Shown here: positions 1 to 8,704 of the stretch, in pieces | Numbering within the stretch: the first letter of the stretch is position 1 | Layout: each line of letters opens with the position of its first letter | DNA from: Nitrospina sp. | GTDB taxonomy: Bacteria; Nitrospinota; Nitrospinia; Nitrospinales; Nitrospinaceae | NCBI GenBank assembly: GCA_020430445.1 | Contig: JAGQJZ010000001.1 | Span: 22,990 to 86,989, forward strand | Reading direction: 5' to 3' | DNA: 64,000 bases | Made by a program: the position numbers and the translations under genes | The notes under the pieces: generated by a model | The model's input: only the letters and a program-made list of their open reading frames with translations | Told to the model about the DNA's origin: nothing | The model's database searches: none

Positions 1-180
1 GTGCAGACCCTGCGCGGGATCTTTCGCATGGCGTCGGGCGCTTCCGGCTTTTGCGCGGCGTGTTTGAAGGTCGAACAAAAAACAGAACCCGAAGCAGAAG
101 GAAATTCCACCGTGGAAGAATCCGCCGAGTCTCAAACCCTGGAAGAAACGGCGGCCGAAGATTCCCCGCCTCCGGCTTGA
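1..180 (+). CDS. C-terminal end of an unknown protein, cut by the left edge
   Basis: An open frame runs in from the window edge and stops with TGA at 178-180, leaving 59 visible residues. The visible part begins with a short stretch containing two closely spaced cysteines (FCAAC), followed by an acidic Glu/Ala/Ser/Thr-rich tail that is probably disordered. It ends 7 bases before the phosphatase gene on the same strand, so it is probably part of the same T6SS transcription unit. The domain that would name it lies outside the window. By position it could be an FHA, TssK or other accessory T6SS protein, but nothing visible decides this. Confidence 0.6.
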   Translation: MQTLRGIFRMASGASGFCAACLKVEQKTEPEAEGNSTVEESAESQTLEETAAEDSPPPA

Positions 181-187
181 TCGACAG

Positions 188-1042
188 ATGCCCATGCAAC
201 CCGACACCCCCGCTCGCATTCTCGCCGGTGAAGTGCTGACCTCCCCCGGCCCGCGCAAACAGCCGCGCGCAAACAACCGTCACCATTCACCGGAACTGGC
301 GGAAGACAGCGGCGGGGTTTTGATGCTGGGCGGCAAACTCGCCTGGATGTGGGTCGCCGACGGAGCCAGCGACATGCACGCCGTCTCCGGGTTTTCATCA
401 CGCCTGCTGGCGCAGGACCTGGGCCGCCTGTTCACCACTTCGATCCTGGAAAACCCGGCCGGCCAGATTGAATCCTCCGCCCGGCTTGCCGAACGCCTGA
501 ACCGCATCGTCGAAGGCGTTGCGGAGGCCTGGAACCGGCACCTGGACGCAAACAAGGAAACCGCCGTTCATTTGGCTCGCGAACTGGAATTCCTGGGGCA
601 AACGCCGGGAATCGAAACCGGGACTCCGGTCTTCTTCGAATTCGCTTCGACCTTTTCCACGGTCTGCCTCGACCTGGAAGGACGGCTTGCCGGAGCCAGC
701 ATGGGCGACTCCTATCTCCTGTGCAATCCCAACGGCCTGCTCCAGTTTTTCGCCTTGAAGAAAAACACCATCACCCTGCGCTTGAAAATGGAGGAAGACG
801 CGCCGGTGTTCACGCTTTCGCGTCCGCAGCCGGAGCTGTTCGAAAACGAGGCCGTGGACCTCGCCGCTCTGGCAACGGACGGATGCCGCGATTCGTTTCA
901 CAACCTGCACCGCGTCCTCCCCGGAAACTTTCAGGCCACCCCCGAAAATCTGGCTCTGTTTCGCCGGGCCCTCGGAACCGAAAAACCCAAAACCGAGGAT
1001 GACAAGACCCTCGCCTGGCTGGGCCGCATCCATGCGGGTTAA
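188..1042 (+). CDS. PP2C-family protein phosphatase, T6SS-associated (PppA-like)
   Basis: This 284-residue protein has the layout of a metal-dependent PP2C Ser/Thr phosphatase. Motifs in order are an N-terminal acidic pair (AEDSGG), the metal-binding ADG (in WVADGAS), a GDS motif (MGDSYLL), the second metal Asp in ATDG, and a C-terminal DDKTL matching the usual DNxT. The metal-ligand aspartates therefore appear to be present. In several T6SSs a PP2C phosphatase (PppA) opposes a threonine kinase (PpkA) that controls assembly through Fha. Here the next gene is kinase-like and overlaps this one, which supports a paired regulatory role. There is no signal peptide or membrane segment, so it is probably cytoplasmic. 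An alternative start lies two codons downstream. Confidence 0.72.
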   Translation: MPMQPDTPARILAGEVLTSPGPRKQPRANNRHHSPELAEDSGGVLMLGGKLAWMWVADGASDMHAVSGFSSRLLAQDLGRLFTTSILENPAGQIESSARLAERLNRIVEGVAEAWNRHLDANKETAVHLARELEFLGQTPGIETGTPVFFEFASTFSTVCLDLEGRLAGASMGDSYLLCNPNGLLQFFALKKNTITLRLKMEEDAPVFTLSRPQPELFENEAVDLAALATDGCRDSFHNLHRVLPGNFQATPENLALFRRALGTEKPKTEDDKTLAWLGRIHAG

Positions 1043-1955
1043 AATCCGTGGCCGCCGGCTGGAATTTGATCCGGAATCCATAGAATGGCGGCACCAGTCT
1101 TCCCAGCAGACCCGGTTCGGGCTGTGGAAAAGTGAATCGGGCCCGGTTTTTGTCAAAAAATTCGGCACACGCCCCACGGGGTGGCGGCTACTGCAAGAAC
1201 TGAAGGGAGCAAAGCTTCACAACTCGCCGGAAATACTGGCTTTGCACGACTCCGGCAGCGTTTTTTACGCTTTTTTCGAGTGGCTGGACGGAGAAATCCT
1301 GAGCCGCGTCCTGCAAGGGGAGCGGCGGGCGGATTTTCTCGGTGCGAACCCCCTCGGACCGGATCAAAAACTACGTTTATTTATCAGTGTTTACGGATTC
1401 ATCACCCACCTTCATGAGCGGGGATTCTGGTATCCCGACCTGGATTTCAAGAACATTTTCATCAGCCATCCCGGCCCTGAATTTCAGGTCCATCTGATCG
1501 ATCTGGACAGTTGCATCGGGTTCAACCAGCCCGCCGACCCACACGCGGTCTCGCAAAAGTTCTGGGAAGGACTGATCCGCACCTACCAGGAAGCCGGAAA
1601 ACCCTTTTTAAAAAAAGGCCTGAATGGACAAATCGAAGGCATCCAGGCGCACGGGCTGGCGTTGAACCAGTCCATGCTCCTGCTCCTGGCTTATGCCCTG
1701 CACAGGCTGGGCACGGTGCCCCCGGAAGCCCCTCTGTTTGCCCCCCTGATCAACCCGCAAAATCCTGTATCCAGTGAAGTTAAGCGCCTTCACAGCCGCT
1801 GGTTGACCGATCAGGACTGCCGCCGCGAACTCGAGTCCTGGCTGGCGGATTATTTCCGCATACCCTTAAACACGTTTCGCCAGGAAATGGCGCGTTTGAG
1901 CCCGCAGCCCCGGTCCGGCATTGGCGCTTTTATTTCAAGAATTTTCGGCAGTTGA
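1032..1955 (+). CDS. Kinase-fold protein resembling WaaP/Kdo-type kinases, T6SS-associated
   Basis: The ATG at 1032 is chosen because it overlaps the phosphatase stop (TAA 1040-1042), the usual coupled arrangement. The 307-residue product shows kinase-fold signatures of the small-molecule/lipopolysaccharide kinase type rather than the classic Ser/Thr type: a candidate ATP-binding lysine in PVFVKKF, a catalytic-loop-like LHERGFWYPDLDFKN with Asp and Asn retained, and a metal-binding-like LIDLDS in place of DFG. WaaP and Kdo kinases carry a similar LHxxGxxHxDL loop. Pairing with a PP2C phosphatase suggests a role in phospho-control of the T6SS, but the substrate could equally be non-protein. 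There is no transmembrane segment. Family assignment is by motif only. Confidence 0.55.
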   Translation: MRVKIRGRRLEFDPESIEWRHQSSQQTRFGLWKSESGPVFVKKFGTRPTGWRLLQELKGAKLHNSPEILALHDSGSVFYAFFEWLDGEILSRVLQGERRADFLGANPLGPDQKLRLFISVYGFITHLHERGFWYPDLDFKNIFISHPGPEFQVHLIDLDSCIGFNQPADPHAVSQKFWEGLIRTYQEAGKPFLKKGLNGQIEGIQAHGLALNQSMLLLLAYALHRLGTVPPEAPLFAPLINPQNPVSSEVKRLHSRWLTDQDCRRELESWLADYFRIPLNTFRQEMARLSPQPRSGIGAFISRIFGS

Positions 1956-2038
1956 CCCGCCCCCGCCGCCTGTTTTTCCTCCCTGCCCCCGCAGTCATTT
2001 AAAACCTTTTAAATCAAGTGAATATTGTAAAAAGTTTA

Positions 2039-2066
2039 TTGAAATTTTAATAAATTATGGTATAAG
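2039..2066 (+). promoter_or_regulatory. Sigma70-like promoter upstream of tssL
   Basis: The gap between the kinase-like gene and tssL turns sharply AT-rich. TTGAAA (2039-2044) and TATAAG (2061-2066) are separated by 16 bases. The tssL start lies about 50 bases downstream, so this is a plausible start for the structural T6SS operon. Confidence 0.55.
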
Positions 2067-2120
2067 TAAAATCAACCGATAATAGTCAAGACCGGCAAAA
2101 CCATCAGCCAAGGGATTCCT

Positions 2121-2993
2121 ATGAATGGAATGGTCCAGGTGGGCGACTCGTTTTTGTTAGCCCGCTTCCGGGAGTTTTTTCACGAAGTCATCCGGCTCAA
2201 GCAGGAGCTTGCGACAACAGGATGGATGGCCAGTCCTGTGCCCGCGCCCGTTCTTGCGGCGGTGGTCACCGGCGAGCCGGAACCGGCCGCCGAACCGGCT
2301 GAAGACGCGACCGGCGGCGACGCCACCTCCCCCGCAACGGAAGCCGTGGAAGAAGACAAAGGATTGCAAAACATCGCCAACCGGGTCTGGCAGCGTCTCC
2401 TCTACCTCCTGGAACAACAGGAAATCTCCGCCAACCGTTTCGGCGGCGAGTACGTCCGCGAATTGTACAAGGACGCGCAGTTTGTCATGGCGGCGCTGGC
2501 GGACGAGATATTCCTCCATCTCAACTGGGAAGGCCGCGAAGCCTGGCAATCGAACCTGCTCGAAACCAAATTGTTCCAGTCGCACGCCGCGGGAGACATT
2601 TTTTTCCAGAAGGTCGACAACCTGCTCAAGCACCGGGACCCGGTGCAGACCGACCTCGGCAAGGTCTACCTCATGGCGCTGGCATTCGGATTCCAGGGAA
2701 AATTCCGCGGCGAGGAACAGGGGCAGATACGTCTCGACTTCTACCGCCGCGAACTGTTCAATTTTATCTTTCACCGGTCTCCGGACATCCTGAGCGAGTC
2801 CAAGCATTTTTGTCCGGAGTCGTATCTGCACAACATCGGCGAGGGCGTGGGGCTGAAGCTGGAGCACCCGCAAAAATGGTTTCTTTACCTCGCCCTGGTC
2901 GTGTCGGGGCTCCTGCTGATTTCGCACAACCTGTGGGCGCACCTGACGGACGATCTGTACGTGGTGATCCAGCAAATTCTGAACGACACCTGA
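2121..2993 (+). CDS. tssL: T6SS inner-membrane protein TssL (DotU/IcmH family)
   Basis: TssL forms the T6SS trans-envelope complex with TssM and TssJ. The 290-residue protein has an Ala/Pro-rich variable segment (about residues 40-80), then the all-helical DotU domain with the family patterns FxMAALADEIFLHLNW and a hallmark MALAFGFQGKFRG. A single C-terminal membrane segment (WFLYLALVVSGLLLISHNLW, about residues 253-272) is the normal TssL topology, with the domain facing the cytoplasm. No peptidoglycan-binding extension follows the membrane segment, so wall anchoring must come from another protein. tssM begins 25 bases later. Confidence 0.93.
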   Translation: MNGMVQVGDSFLLARFREFFHEVIRLKQELATTGWMASPVPAPVLAAVVTGEPEPAAEPAEDATGGDATSPATEAVEEDKGLQNIANRVWQRLLYLLEQQEISANRFGGEYVRELYKDAQFVMAALADEIFLHLNWEGREAWQSNLLETKLFQSHAAGDIFFQKVDNLLKHRDPVQTDLGKVYLMALAFGFQGKFRGEEQGQIRLDFYRRELFNFIFHRSPDILSESKHFCPESYLHNIGEGVGLKLEHPQKWFLYLALVVSGLLLISHNLWAHLTDDLYVVIQQILNDT

Positions 2994-3018
2994 CACAGAG
3001 CCAGGCGGGCTTGAATCG

Positions 3019-6000
3019 ATGAACGATATTTTACAAACGGCATACAAGACGGTCAGCGCGTTTTCGTATTACATCCCGCACGCGCTCGCGAGCCTGTTGT
3101 TGCTCGGCCTGTCGGCGTTCATCTATATCAAGATCAAAAACCGCAAGGGCGAGGACGAGGAGACCGGCGGTCTTGAAGAAGACCAGGACCCGGGCAGCCC
3201 CCGCCATCACCGTTCCGCTTCCTGGTTCAAACTCCGCAAAAACCTGCGCCGGGCCCTGGCGACCCTGAAAGCCAATGTGTACGGCCGCCACCACCGCTAT
3301 CAGATCCCCTGGTTCCTGCTGGTGGGGGAAACGGGTTCCGGAAAAACCGAGGCGCTGCACCACACCGACATCACCCTGCCCCTGGGGGCTCCCGAGGAAA
3401 ACCTCGAAGGCAGCCGCGAGGGCTGGAAGTGGTGGTTCTTCGACCAGGGCATCGTCATCGATGTCGACGGCGACTACGTATTGCGCACCGACGGACAGCC
3501 CACCGATCACCGCGGCTGGCGCCATGTCCTGAACCTCCTGCAAAAAAACAGGCCGCAACGTCCGGTGGACGGGATCATCCTGACCATACCCGCCACCGAC
3601 CTGGTGGGGCCGGCGGAAACGTTGAACGAGCGCGTCATCAAAATCGGCGACAAGGCCGCCGCCCTGTTCGACAAGATGGTGACCGCGCAGAAAATCCTCG
3701 GCATGCGCCTGCCGGTCTACGTGCTCGTCACCAAATGCGACCACGTCCGGGGCTTCAAGAGTTTCTGCGGCGAGTTGCCCAAGGGCCTGCAGCAGGACAT
3801 ACTCGGCTGGTCCAACCCGTACACGCTGGACACGGCCTACACGCCGAAATGGCTGGATGAGGCGTTTGAGAATCTCTACAAAAACCTCTACCAGACGCAG
3901 ATCGAAGTCATCGTCGACGGCATCCAGGTGCAGGACTCGGACGACTTCTTCGTCTTCCCCAGCGAGTTCAACTCCATGCTGGAACCGCTCCGCACCTACG
4001 CCAACCACCTGTTCAAACAAAGCGTGTACCACGAAGCCCTGTTCATGAGGGGACTGTTCTTTTGCGGAGACGCGGCGCTGAATGCTGCGGTGCCCATGCA
4101 AAACCTGTCCCTGTCGGCGGCGGAACCGCAACCTGTCCCGGTGGACAGCGGCCTGGAGACCTTCGACTCGGACGGCCCGCAGAGCCCCCGCAGGCTGGCT
4201 TTCCTGAAAGACTTTTTAGAATTGAAGGTGTTCCCCGAATTCCGCCTGGCCCGGCCGACGGCCAAGGTATTTCTCTGGAGAAGCCGCCTCACCTGGGCCC
4301 TGCGTTCCGCCATCGCCGGGATCGTGCTGATCTGGACCCTCGGCATGTGGTGGGGCTTCAGCCAGTTACAAGACGAAAAACAAACGCTCGAACCCCTGCT
4401 GGCCGACATCAACGAACAGTTGCGCTACCTGAAGGTCCGCGGACCGGAAGAGGACCTGTCCTTCAACAAAATGGCCCTGAATTTGCTCAAGGGGATGACC
4501 AACGTCAACACCACGACCCTCTCCTCGGTGTTCATCCCGCGTTCCTGGTTCAGCGATCTCGACGACCAGATCCGCCAGTCCATGGTGGTGGCCTACGACA
4601 AGATCATTTTAAAATCCCTGTTCTTCGAGTTGGAGGAAAAGGTCAAAACCACGCTTGAGCAGGCCGGTACCCTGGACCCCGGCGACAGCCTGGAAGCCAG
4701 CGCGGCTCCGGTGAAGTTTGACGACATCCCGCAGATGAAACGGCTCAAAAAGGTCATCACCGACCTGGAGGTTCTCTGGAAAAACGTGCAACTCTACAAT
4801 GGCCTGCACAACAGCAAGGACCTGACGCAACTGGGGGATGTGGTCAAATACCTGTTCGGCTTCGACCTGCCGGTGGACTTCTATCAGAACGCCGCCTATT
4901 ACCACAACGCCCTCAAGGACGTTGAATACCGGCTGTACGACCCGACGATCACCCGTTACCTGCTGGCCATCCCCAAAGTCCGCGGGCTGGCGCAGGACCT
5001 GTTCATCCGCCTGTTCGAGGACAACCTCCTGCTGGTCCGCCTGGAGGATTTCGCGAAGGACCTCGAAACCATTCCGGAAGAAAACGTGCGCTCCTTTACT
5101 CCCGGAGGCGAGAGCAAATTCGACGCCCTGCTGAGAAAAATCGGGGAGATGAAAGCCCTGGTCGCGCGTCCGGAATTCGCCTGGATGGGAGGAATGGAAC
5201 TGAACTTCGGCAAGGGATTCAATGAAGTCATGGCGTCCATCGAAACCTCTCCTTTCCTGGGACCGGACCTCAAGAACGAAATTGAAGAGACGGGTAAAGA
5301 AGGATTCCACGACCTGACGTTCCAGTTGCGCAGTCAGGAGACCTCCTTCACCGGCCCGCTCCTCCATGCAGAGAGCGGTTTCATCCAGATGCACCTGTCC
5401 AACGGTGTGATCAAGGTCGAAAAGGCGCTACAGGAATTTCTCAGCCACGATTTCATGAAGGTAGAAGACAAGGGTGAAGAACTGATCACCGAGATCGCGC
5501 CCAACGACCGCCTGACCTGGGACCCGGAGCTCCTGCAGGCGTCCGTGAACCTGTATGAGGACTATAAGGAGTTCGAACACCTCACCCTGCCCCGCTTTCC
5601 CAGCCAGTTGAAACCGATGGTCCAGCGCACGTCCATGCGGCGGCTTGAATCGAGCATGAACCGGCTGGTGGCCCGGGGCCAGACGTTCAAACCGATCCGC
5701 GAACAGTTCGCCTTCAACCGCAAGGAGGAGGAACTGGCGCAGGAAATACGGAGTTTCAAGAAGGCCGCGCCGCATCTGGGGCAGTTGATGGACATTTTCT
5801 TCGAACTCGATTTCACGGAGTCCTCGTACACCCTGTTCGACCTGGTCACGCGCCACGGCTACCACCTGCTCAACAACGTCGACCGGATGCTGGAGTCCGA
5901 AGCGCTCTATGAATTCAAGGACGGCAATTTTTCCTGGTGGAACGGGCTGACTCCGGCTTCGCTTGAGGCCTATGAAGCGCTGGACGACAAGGAGCTTTCC

Positions 6001-7182
6001 TACTACCTCTCCATCCAGAGAGAACGCATCAAATACCTGGCTCGTCAGTACGCCGAACCCCTGGTCAATTTTCTGGTCAACCGCACCATCAAGCGCGGGC
6101 AGTTGGAGGAGCGCCTGGTCACCAAATGGCACCGGGTGCTGGTGGAACTCGACCGCTACGATGCCCGGCGCACGCAGAACACGCTCACCCTGCTGGAACG
6201 CTTCATCAAGGTGGAAATGGAAACGATCACTCCCGAAAACTGCCTGGAGAAAATCCCGGCCCGGGACCTCAAGGTTCCGGTACGCGATTTTTTTGGACAG
6301 AACCTGCACAACCTGAAAGTGGAACTGTCCAAGCAATGCCGGCTCCTGGCCAAGGACGAAGTGCTCAAGAACTACTCCGTCGTTCAGGCGTTCTTCAACA
6401 ACCGCCTGGCCGGGAAATATCCTTTCGTGCCCTTGACCGACCGGACGGTCGTCGACGAAGCCAACCCGGCGGACCTGCGGCATTTTTACCGCCTGCTCGA
6501 CCGGTACCTCGACCAGGGTCTGGGGCAACTTGAAAAGAGCACAAAATTTGGACTTTCGAAAGATAATGCTTTAGAATTCATATATCTAATGGAAGAAGCG
6601 CGGCCCTTTTTCGCCCCGTATCTGGCGCTGGAAAAATCCGAATTGTCGGATTATCTGCTTGAGGTGGATTTCCGTGTCAACCGCGAGGCCGAAACAGGAG
6701 CCAACCAGGTCATCGAATGGCAACTCGAGACCCGGGGACAGGCCGCTCACGATCACCAGACGAAGAAAACACCTTTGCTCTGGGATCTGGGTGATCCCAT
6801 CCGGGTGACGTTTCGGTGGGCCAAAAATTCGCCGGATATTCCGGTTTCCGCCGGGGACTGGCCCGGAGCCAATGTGGAAAAACGGACCGTGACCTATGAG
6901 TACGACAACCAATGGTCGCTGATCCAGTTGTTGTCCCGGCATGAAGCGGGCATTGAGGATTTCGGACCGCTGGGAGATCCTAAACCCCACACCCTGAGGT
7001 TTCAGGTCAATACCCTTGAGCGGGATGAGGAGCGAATGCAAAAGGAAATTTTCGAACCCCGGTCCAGCGACGCCCGCCTCTTTGTACGCGTGGTCGTCAG
7101 GAATCCCCAAAACAAGGAACGGGTGGTCATGCCGGCCTTCCCGGCTGAAGCGCCGGAGTTGAGGCAGGGCGTCAACAGTTAA
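3019..7182 (+). CDS. tssM: T6SS inner-membrane channel protein TssM (IcmF family)
   Basis: TssM is the large scaffold of the T6SS membrane complex. This 1387-residue version is longer than the usual 1100-1250. An N-terminal hydrophobic segment (about 21-38) is followed by a P-loop GETGSGKT (103-110), an IDVDG motif in place of the common IDTAGRY, and TKCD (about 239), which together form the cytoplasmic GTPase-like domain. A second membrane segment lies near 427-447 (IAGIVLIWTLGMWWGF), and the rest is the large periplasmic part ending in a beta-rich C-terminal domain. A short AT-rich patch (about 6541-6595) stands out from otherwise GC-rich coding sequence. It follows tssL directly. Confidence 0.93.
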   Translation: MNDILQTAYKTVSAFSYYIPHALASLLLLGLSAFIYIKIKNRKGEDEETGGLEEDQDPGSPRHHRSASWFKLRKNLRRALATLKANVYGRHHRYQIPWFLLVGETGSGKTEALHHTDITLPLGAPEENLEGSREGWKWWFFDQGIVIDVDGDYVLRTDGQPTDHRGWRHVLNLLQKNRPQRPVDGIILTIPATDLVGPAETLNERVIKIGDKAAALFDKMVTAQKILGMRLPVYVLVTKCDHVRGFKSFCGELPKGLQQDILGWSNPYTLDTAYTPKWLDEAFENLYKNLYQTQIEVIVDGIQVQDSDDFFVFPSEFNSMLEPLRTYANHLFKQSVYHEALFMRGLFFCGDAALNAAVPMQNLSLSAAEPQPVPVDSGLETFDSDGPQSPRRLAFLKDFLELKVFPEFRLARPTAKVFLWRSRLTWALRSAIAGIVLIWTLGMWWGFSQLQDEKQTLEPLLADINEQLRYLKVRGPEEDLSFNKMALNLLKGMTNVNTTTLSSVFIPRSWFSDLDDQIRQSMVVAYDKIILKSLFFELEEKVKTTLEQAGTLDPGDSLEASAAPVKFDDIPQMKRLKKVITDLEVLWKNVQLYNGLHNSKDLTQLGDVVKYLFGFDLPVDFYQNAAYYHNALKDVEYRLYDPTITRYLLAIPKVRGLAQDLFIRLFEDNLLLVRLEDFAKDLETIPEENVRSFTPGGESKFDALLRKIGEMKALVARPEFAWMGGMELNFGKGFNEVMASIETSPFLGPDLKNEIEETGKEGFHDLTFQLRSQETSFTGPLLHAESGFIQMHLSNGVIKVEKALQEFLSHDFMKVEDKGEELITEIAPNDRLTWDPELLQASVNLYEDYKEFEHLTLPRFPSQLKPMVQRTSMRRLESSMNRLVARGQTFKPIREQFAFNRKEEELAQEIRSFKKAAPHLGQLMDIFFELDFTESSYTLFDLVTRHGYHLLNNVDRMLESEALYEFKDGNFSWWNGLTPASLEAYEALDDKELSYYLSIQRERIKYLARQYAEPLVNFLVNRTIKRGQLEERLVTKWHRVLVELDRYDARRTQNTLTLLERFIKVEMETITPENCLEKIPARDLKVPVRDFFGQNLHNLKVELSKQCRLLAKDEVLKNYSVVQAFFNNRLAGKYPFVPLTDRTVVDEANPADLRHFYRLLDRYLDQGLGQLEKSTKFGLSKDNALEFIYLMEEARPFFAPYLALEKSELSDYLLEVDFRVNREAETGANQVIEWQLETRGQAAHDHQTKKTPLLWDLGDPIRVTFRWAKNSPDIPVSAGDWPGANVEKRTVTYEYDNQWSLIQLLSRHEAGIEDFGPLGDPKPHTLRFQVNTLERDEERMQKEIFEPRSSDARLFVRVVVRNPQNKERVVMPAFPAEAPELRQGVNS

Positions 7183-7187
7183 ATGCA

Positions 7188-7224
7188 AAAGGACGCCACG
7201 GTGGCCCCGGGCGTTTTACTTTTA
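7188..7224 (+). terminator. Possible intrinsic terminator after tssM
   Basis: An imperfect hairpin with stem ACGCC (7193-7197) and GGCGT (7210-7214), and a GC-rich loop, is preceded by AAAA and followed by TTTTACTTTT. It would separate tssM from tssA. The stem is short, so this is tentative. Confidence 0.35.
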
Positions 7225-7297
7225 CATGGAGAATCACTGGAACCGGATGTAACCAGGTATTTGAAGGTTTAGACACATTCCCACCATGGGAACAGGC

Positions 7298-7415
7298 AGG
7301 TTTCACGCACGGAGTTTGAGTTTTACCTTGAAACGTTCCGCACCTCCGGAACCAACAGGTTTCACGCACGGAGTTTGAGTTTTATCTTGAAACGTTCCGC
7401 GCCTCCGGAACCAAC
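7298..7415 (+). repeat. Tandem 59-bp direct repeat upstream of tssA
   Basis: Two adjacent copies, 7298-7356 and 7357-7415, start with AGGTTTCACGCACGG and differ at only two positions (C/T in the TTTTAYCTTG part and A/G in CCGCRCCTCC). The first bases of a third copy (AGGTT) follow, and the 40 bases to the left look like a decayed relative. The repeat ends 12 bases before the tssA start, so it forms the leader or promoter region of that gene. No clean -35/-10 pair was recognised inside it. Confidence 0.9.
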
Positions 7416-7427
7416 AGGTTATTCGAT

Positions 7428-8618
7428 ATGGCAACAACCACGGCGCCCCGTTGGGTCGACTGGGACAAGCTGGACGCCCCCATCTCAGGTGAAAAGCCCG
7501 AGGGAGAATCCCTGCGCTACGAGGGAACCTACGACAAGATTGAAGACGCCCGCAGGCGGGACAACCCCAACCTCGAGTTGGGCGTGTGGGAAACCGAATT
7601 GAAACAGGCCGACTGGGATCAGGTGATCCAGTTGGCCACCCAGGCTCTGGAGACCCGCACCAAGGATTTGCAGATCGCCACCTGGCTGATGGAAGCCTGG
7701 GTTTACAAATACCGTTTTGAAGGGGTCCGGCATGGGCTGGAGGTTTTATTCCGCCTCTGCGACAAGTTCTGGAGCACCGCCTACCCCCAGATGGAAGGGG
7801 AAGACCTCGACGCGCGAGTGCGGCCATTTGAATGGATCAACACCAAGCTGAACCTGCAATTGAAGCTGATCCCTCTGTCGCAACCCCGGTTGACGGACCA
7901 GACGCCGGTCACCTACGCCGATTACGAAAAAGCCTCGTTCAACGAAAACGAGGCGCGGAAAAACGAAAGGGCCCGCGAAAAACTGGAAACCGAAATGAGC
8001 TACAGCCGGTTTTTCGCCAGTTGCGACCACACACCGCCGGATTTCTACCGGGAACTGGCCATGCAGATCCAGGGATCCCGCGACCGGCTGCGCAATCTGG
8101 AAGGGTATCTGGACGACAAGTGCGGCAAGGAGTCTCCCAGTCTACTCAATTACCGGGAGACCCTGAAATCGATCAACCGCCTGCTCGACGAAATCCGCGA
8201 GCGGCAGGGCATCGGCGGCGAGGAAGTCGAAACGGAACCGGTTGTCCAGGCGGACACTCAACCCCCGGCAGAGGAGATCACTCAACCCGTGGACGAGCAG
8301 GCACATGACCAGGCCCCCGAAGCTTCAGGCGCCGGAACCAACGGGGCCGAACCGGTAACAGCAGGCGCGGTTTCCGGTCCGCCGGGAAAATTCAAGACCC
8401 GGCAGGAGGCTTACCGGACCCTGAGCGAAATCGCGGATTTTCTCGAACGCACGGAGCCCCACAGCCCGACGCCGCACCTCATCCGGCGCGCCGTGTCCTG
8501 GGGCAACATGACCCTGGACCAGTTGCTCCTGGAAATCGTCCGCGACGAGAACGATCTCCGCTTTATTTATGATCTCCTGGGTCTGGGGAAAAACACGTAC
8601 GGGGAAGACGACGAATAA
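7428..8618 (+). CDS. tssA: T6SS assembly/cap protein TssA (ImpA N-terminal domain)
   Basis: TssA primes and coordinates tail tube and sheath polymerisation at the baseplate. The 396-residue protein opens with the ImpA-type N-terminal domain (WVDWDKLDAPISGEKPEG, then a helical part with TKDLQIATWLMEAWV and GLEVLFRL). A central acidic Ala/Glu/Thr-rich linker (about 265-320) follows, then a C-terminal block with EPHSPTPHLIRRAVSWG and MTLDQLLLEIV, typical of the TssA class that forms ring-shaped caps. The gene stands between the 59-bp repeats and the tssB promoter. It therefore may be transcribed somewhat independently of tssLM. Confidence 0.9.
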   Translation: MATTTAPRWVDWDKLDAPISGEKPEGESLRYEGTYDKIEDARRRDNPNLELGVWETELKQADWDQVIQLATQALETRTKDLQIATWLMEAWVYKYRFEGVRHGLEVLFRLCDKFWSTAYPQMEGEDLDARVRPFEWINTKLNLQLKLIPLSQPRLTDQTPVTYADYEKASFNENEARKNERAREKLETEMSYSRFFASCDHTPPDFYRELAMQIQGSRDRLRNLEGYLDDKCGKESPSLLNYRETLKSINRLLDEIRERQGIGGEEVETEPVVQADTQPPAEEITQPVDEQAHDQAPEASGAGTNGAEPVTAGAVSGPPGKFKTRQEAYRTLSEIADFLERTEPHSPTPHLIRRAVSWGNMTLDQLLLEIVRDENDLRFIYDLLGLGKNTYGEDDE

Positions 8619-8646
8619 CAACGTAACACAGTGTGGCTTTGAACCT

Positions 8647-8675
8647 TTGATACACGTTTTTAACCTTATTATTAA
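8647..8675 (+). promoter_or_regulatory. Sigma70-like promoter upstream of tssB
   Basis: TTGATA (8647-8652) and TATTAA (8670-8675) are spaced by exactly 17 bases in an AT-rich 86-base gap. A strong Shine-Dalgarno AGAAGGAGGGG sits directly before the tssB ATG. This suggests the sheath genes have their own start of transcription. Confidence 0.55.
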
Positions 8676-8704
8676 CACAATGGAAACCTCTAGAAGGAGG
8701 GGAC

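Noticed and set aside
7298..7415. CRISPR array
   Set aside because: The two units are directly adjacent with no spacers and only two copies.
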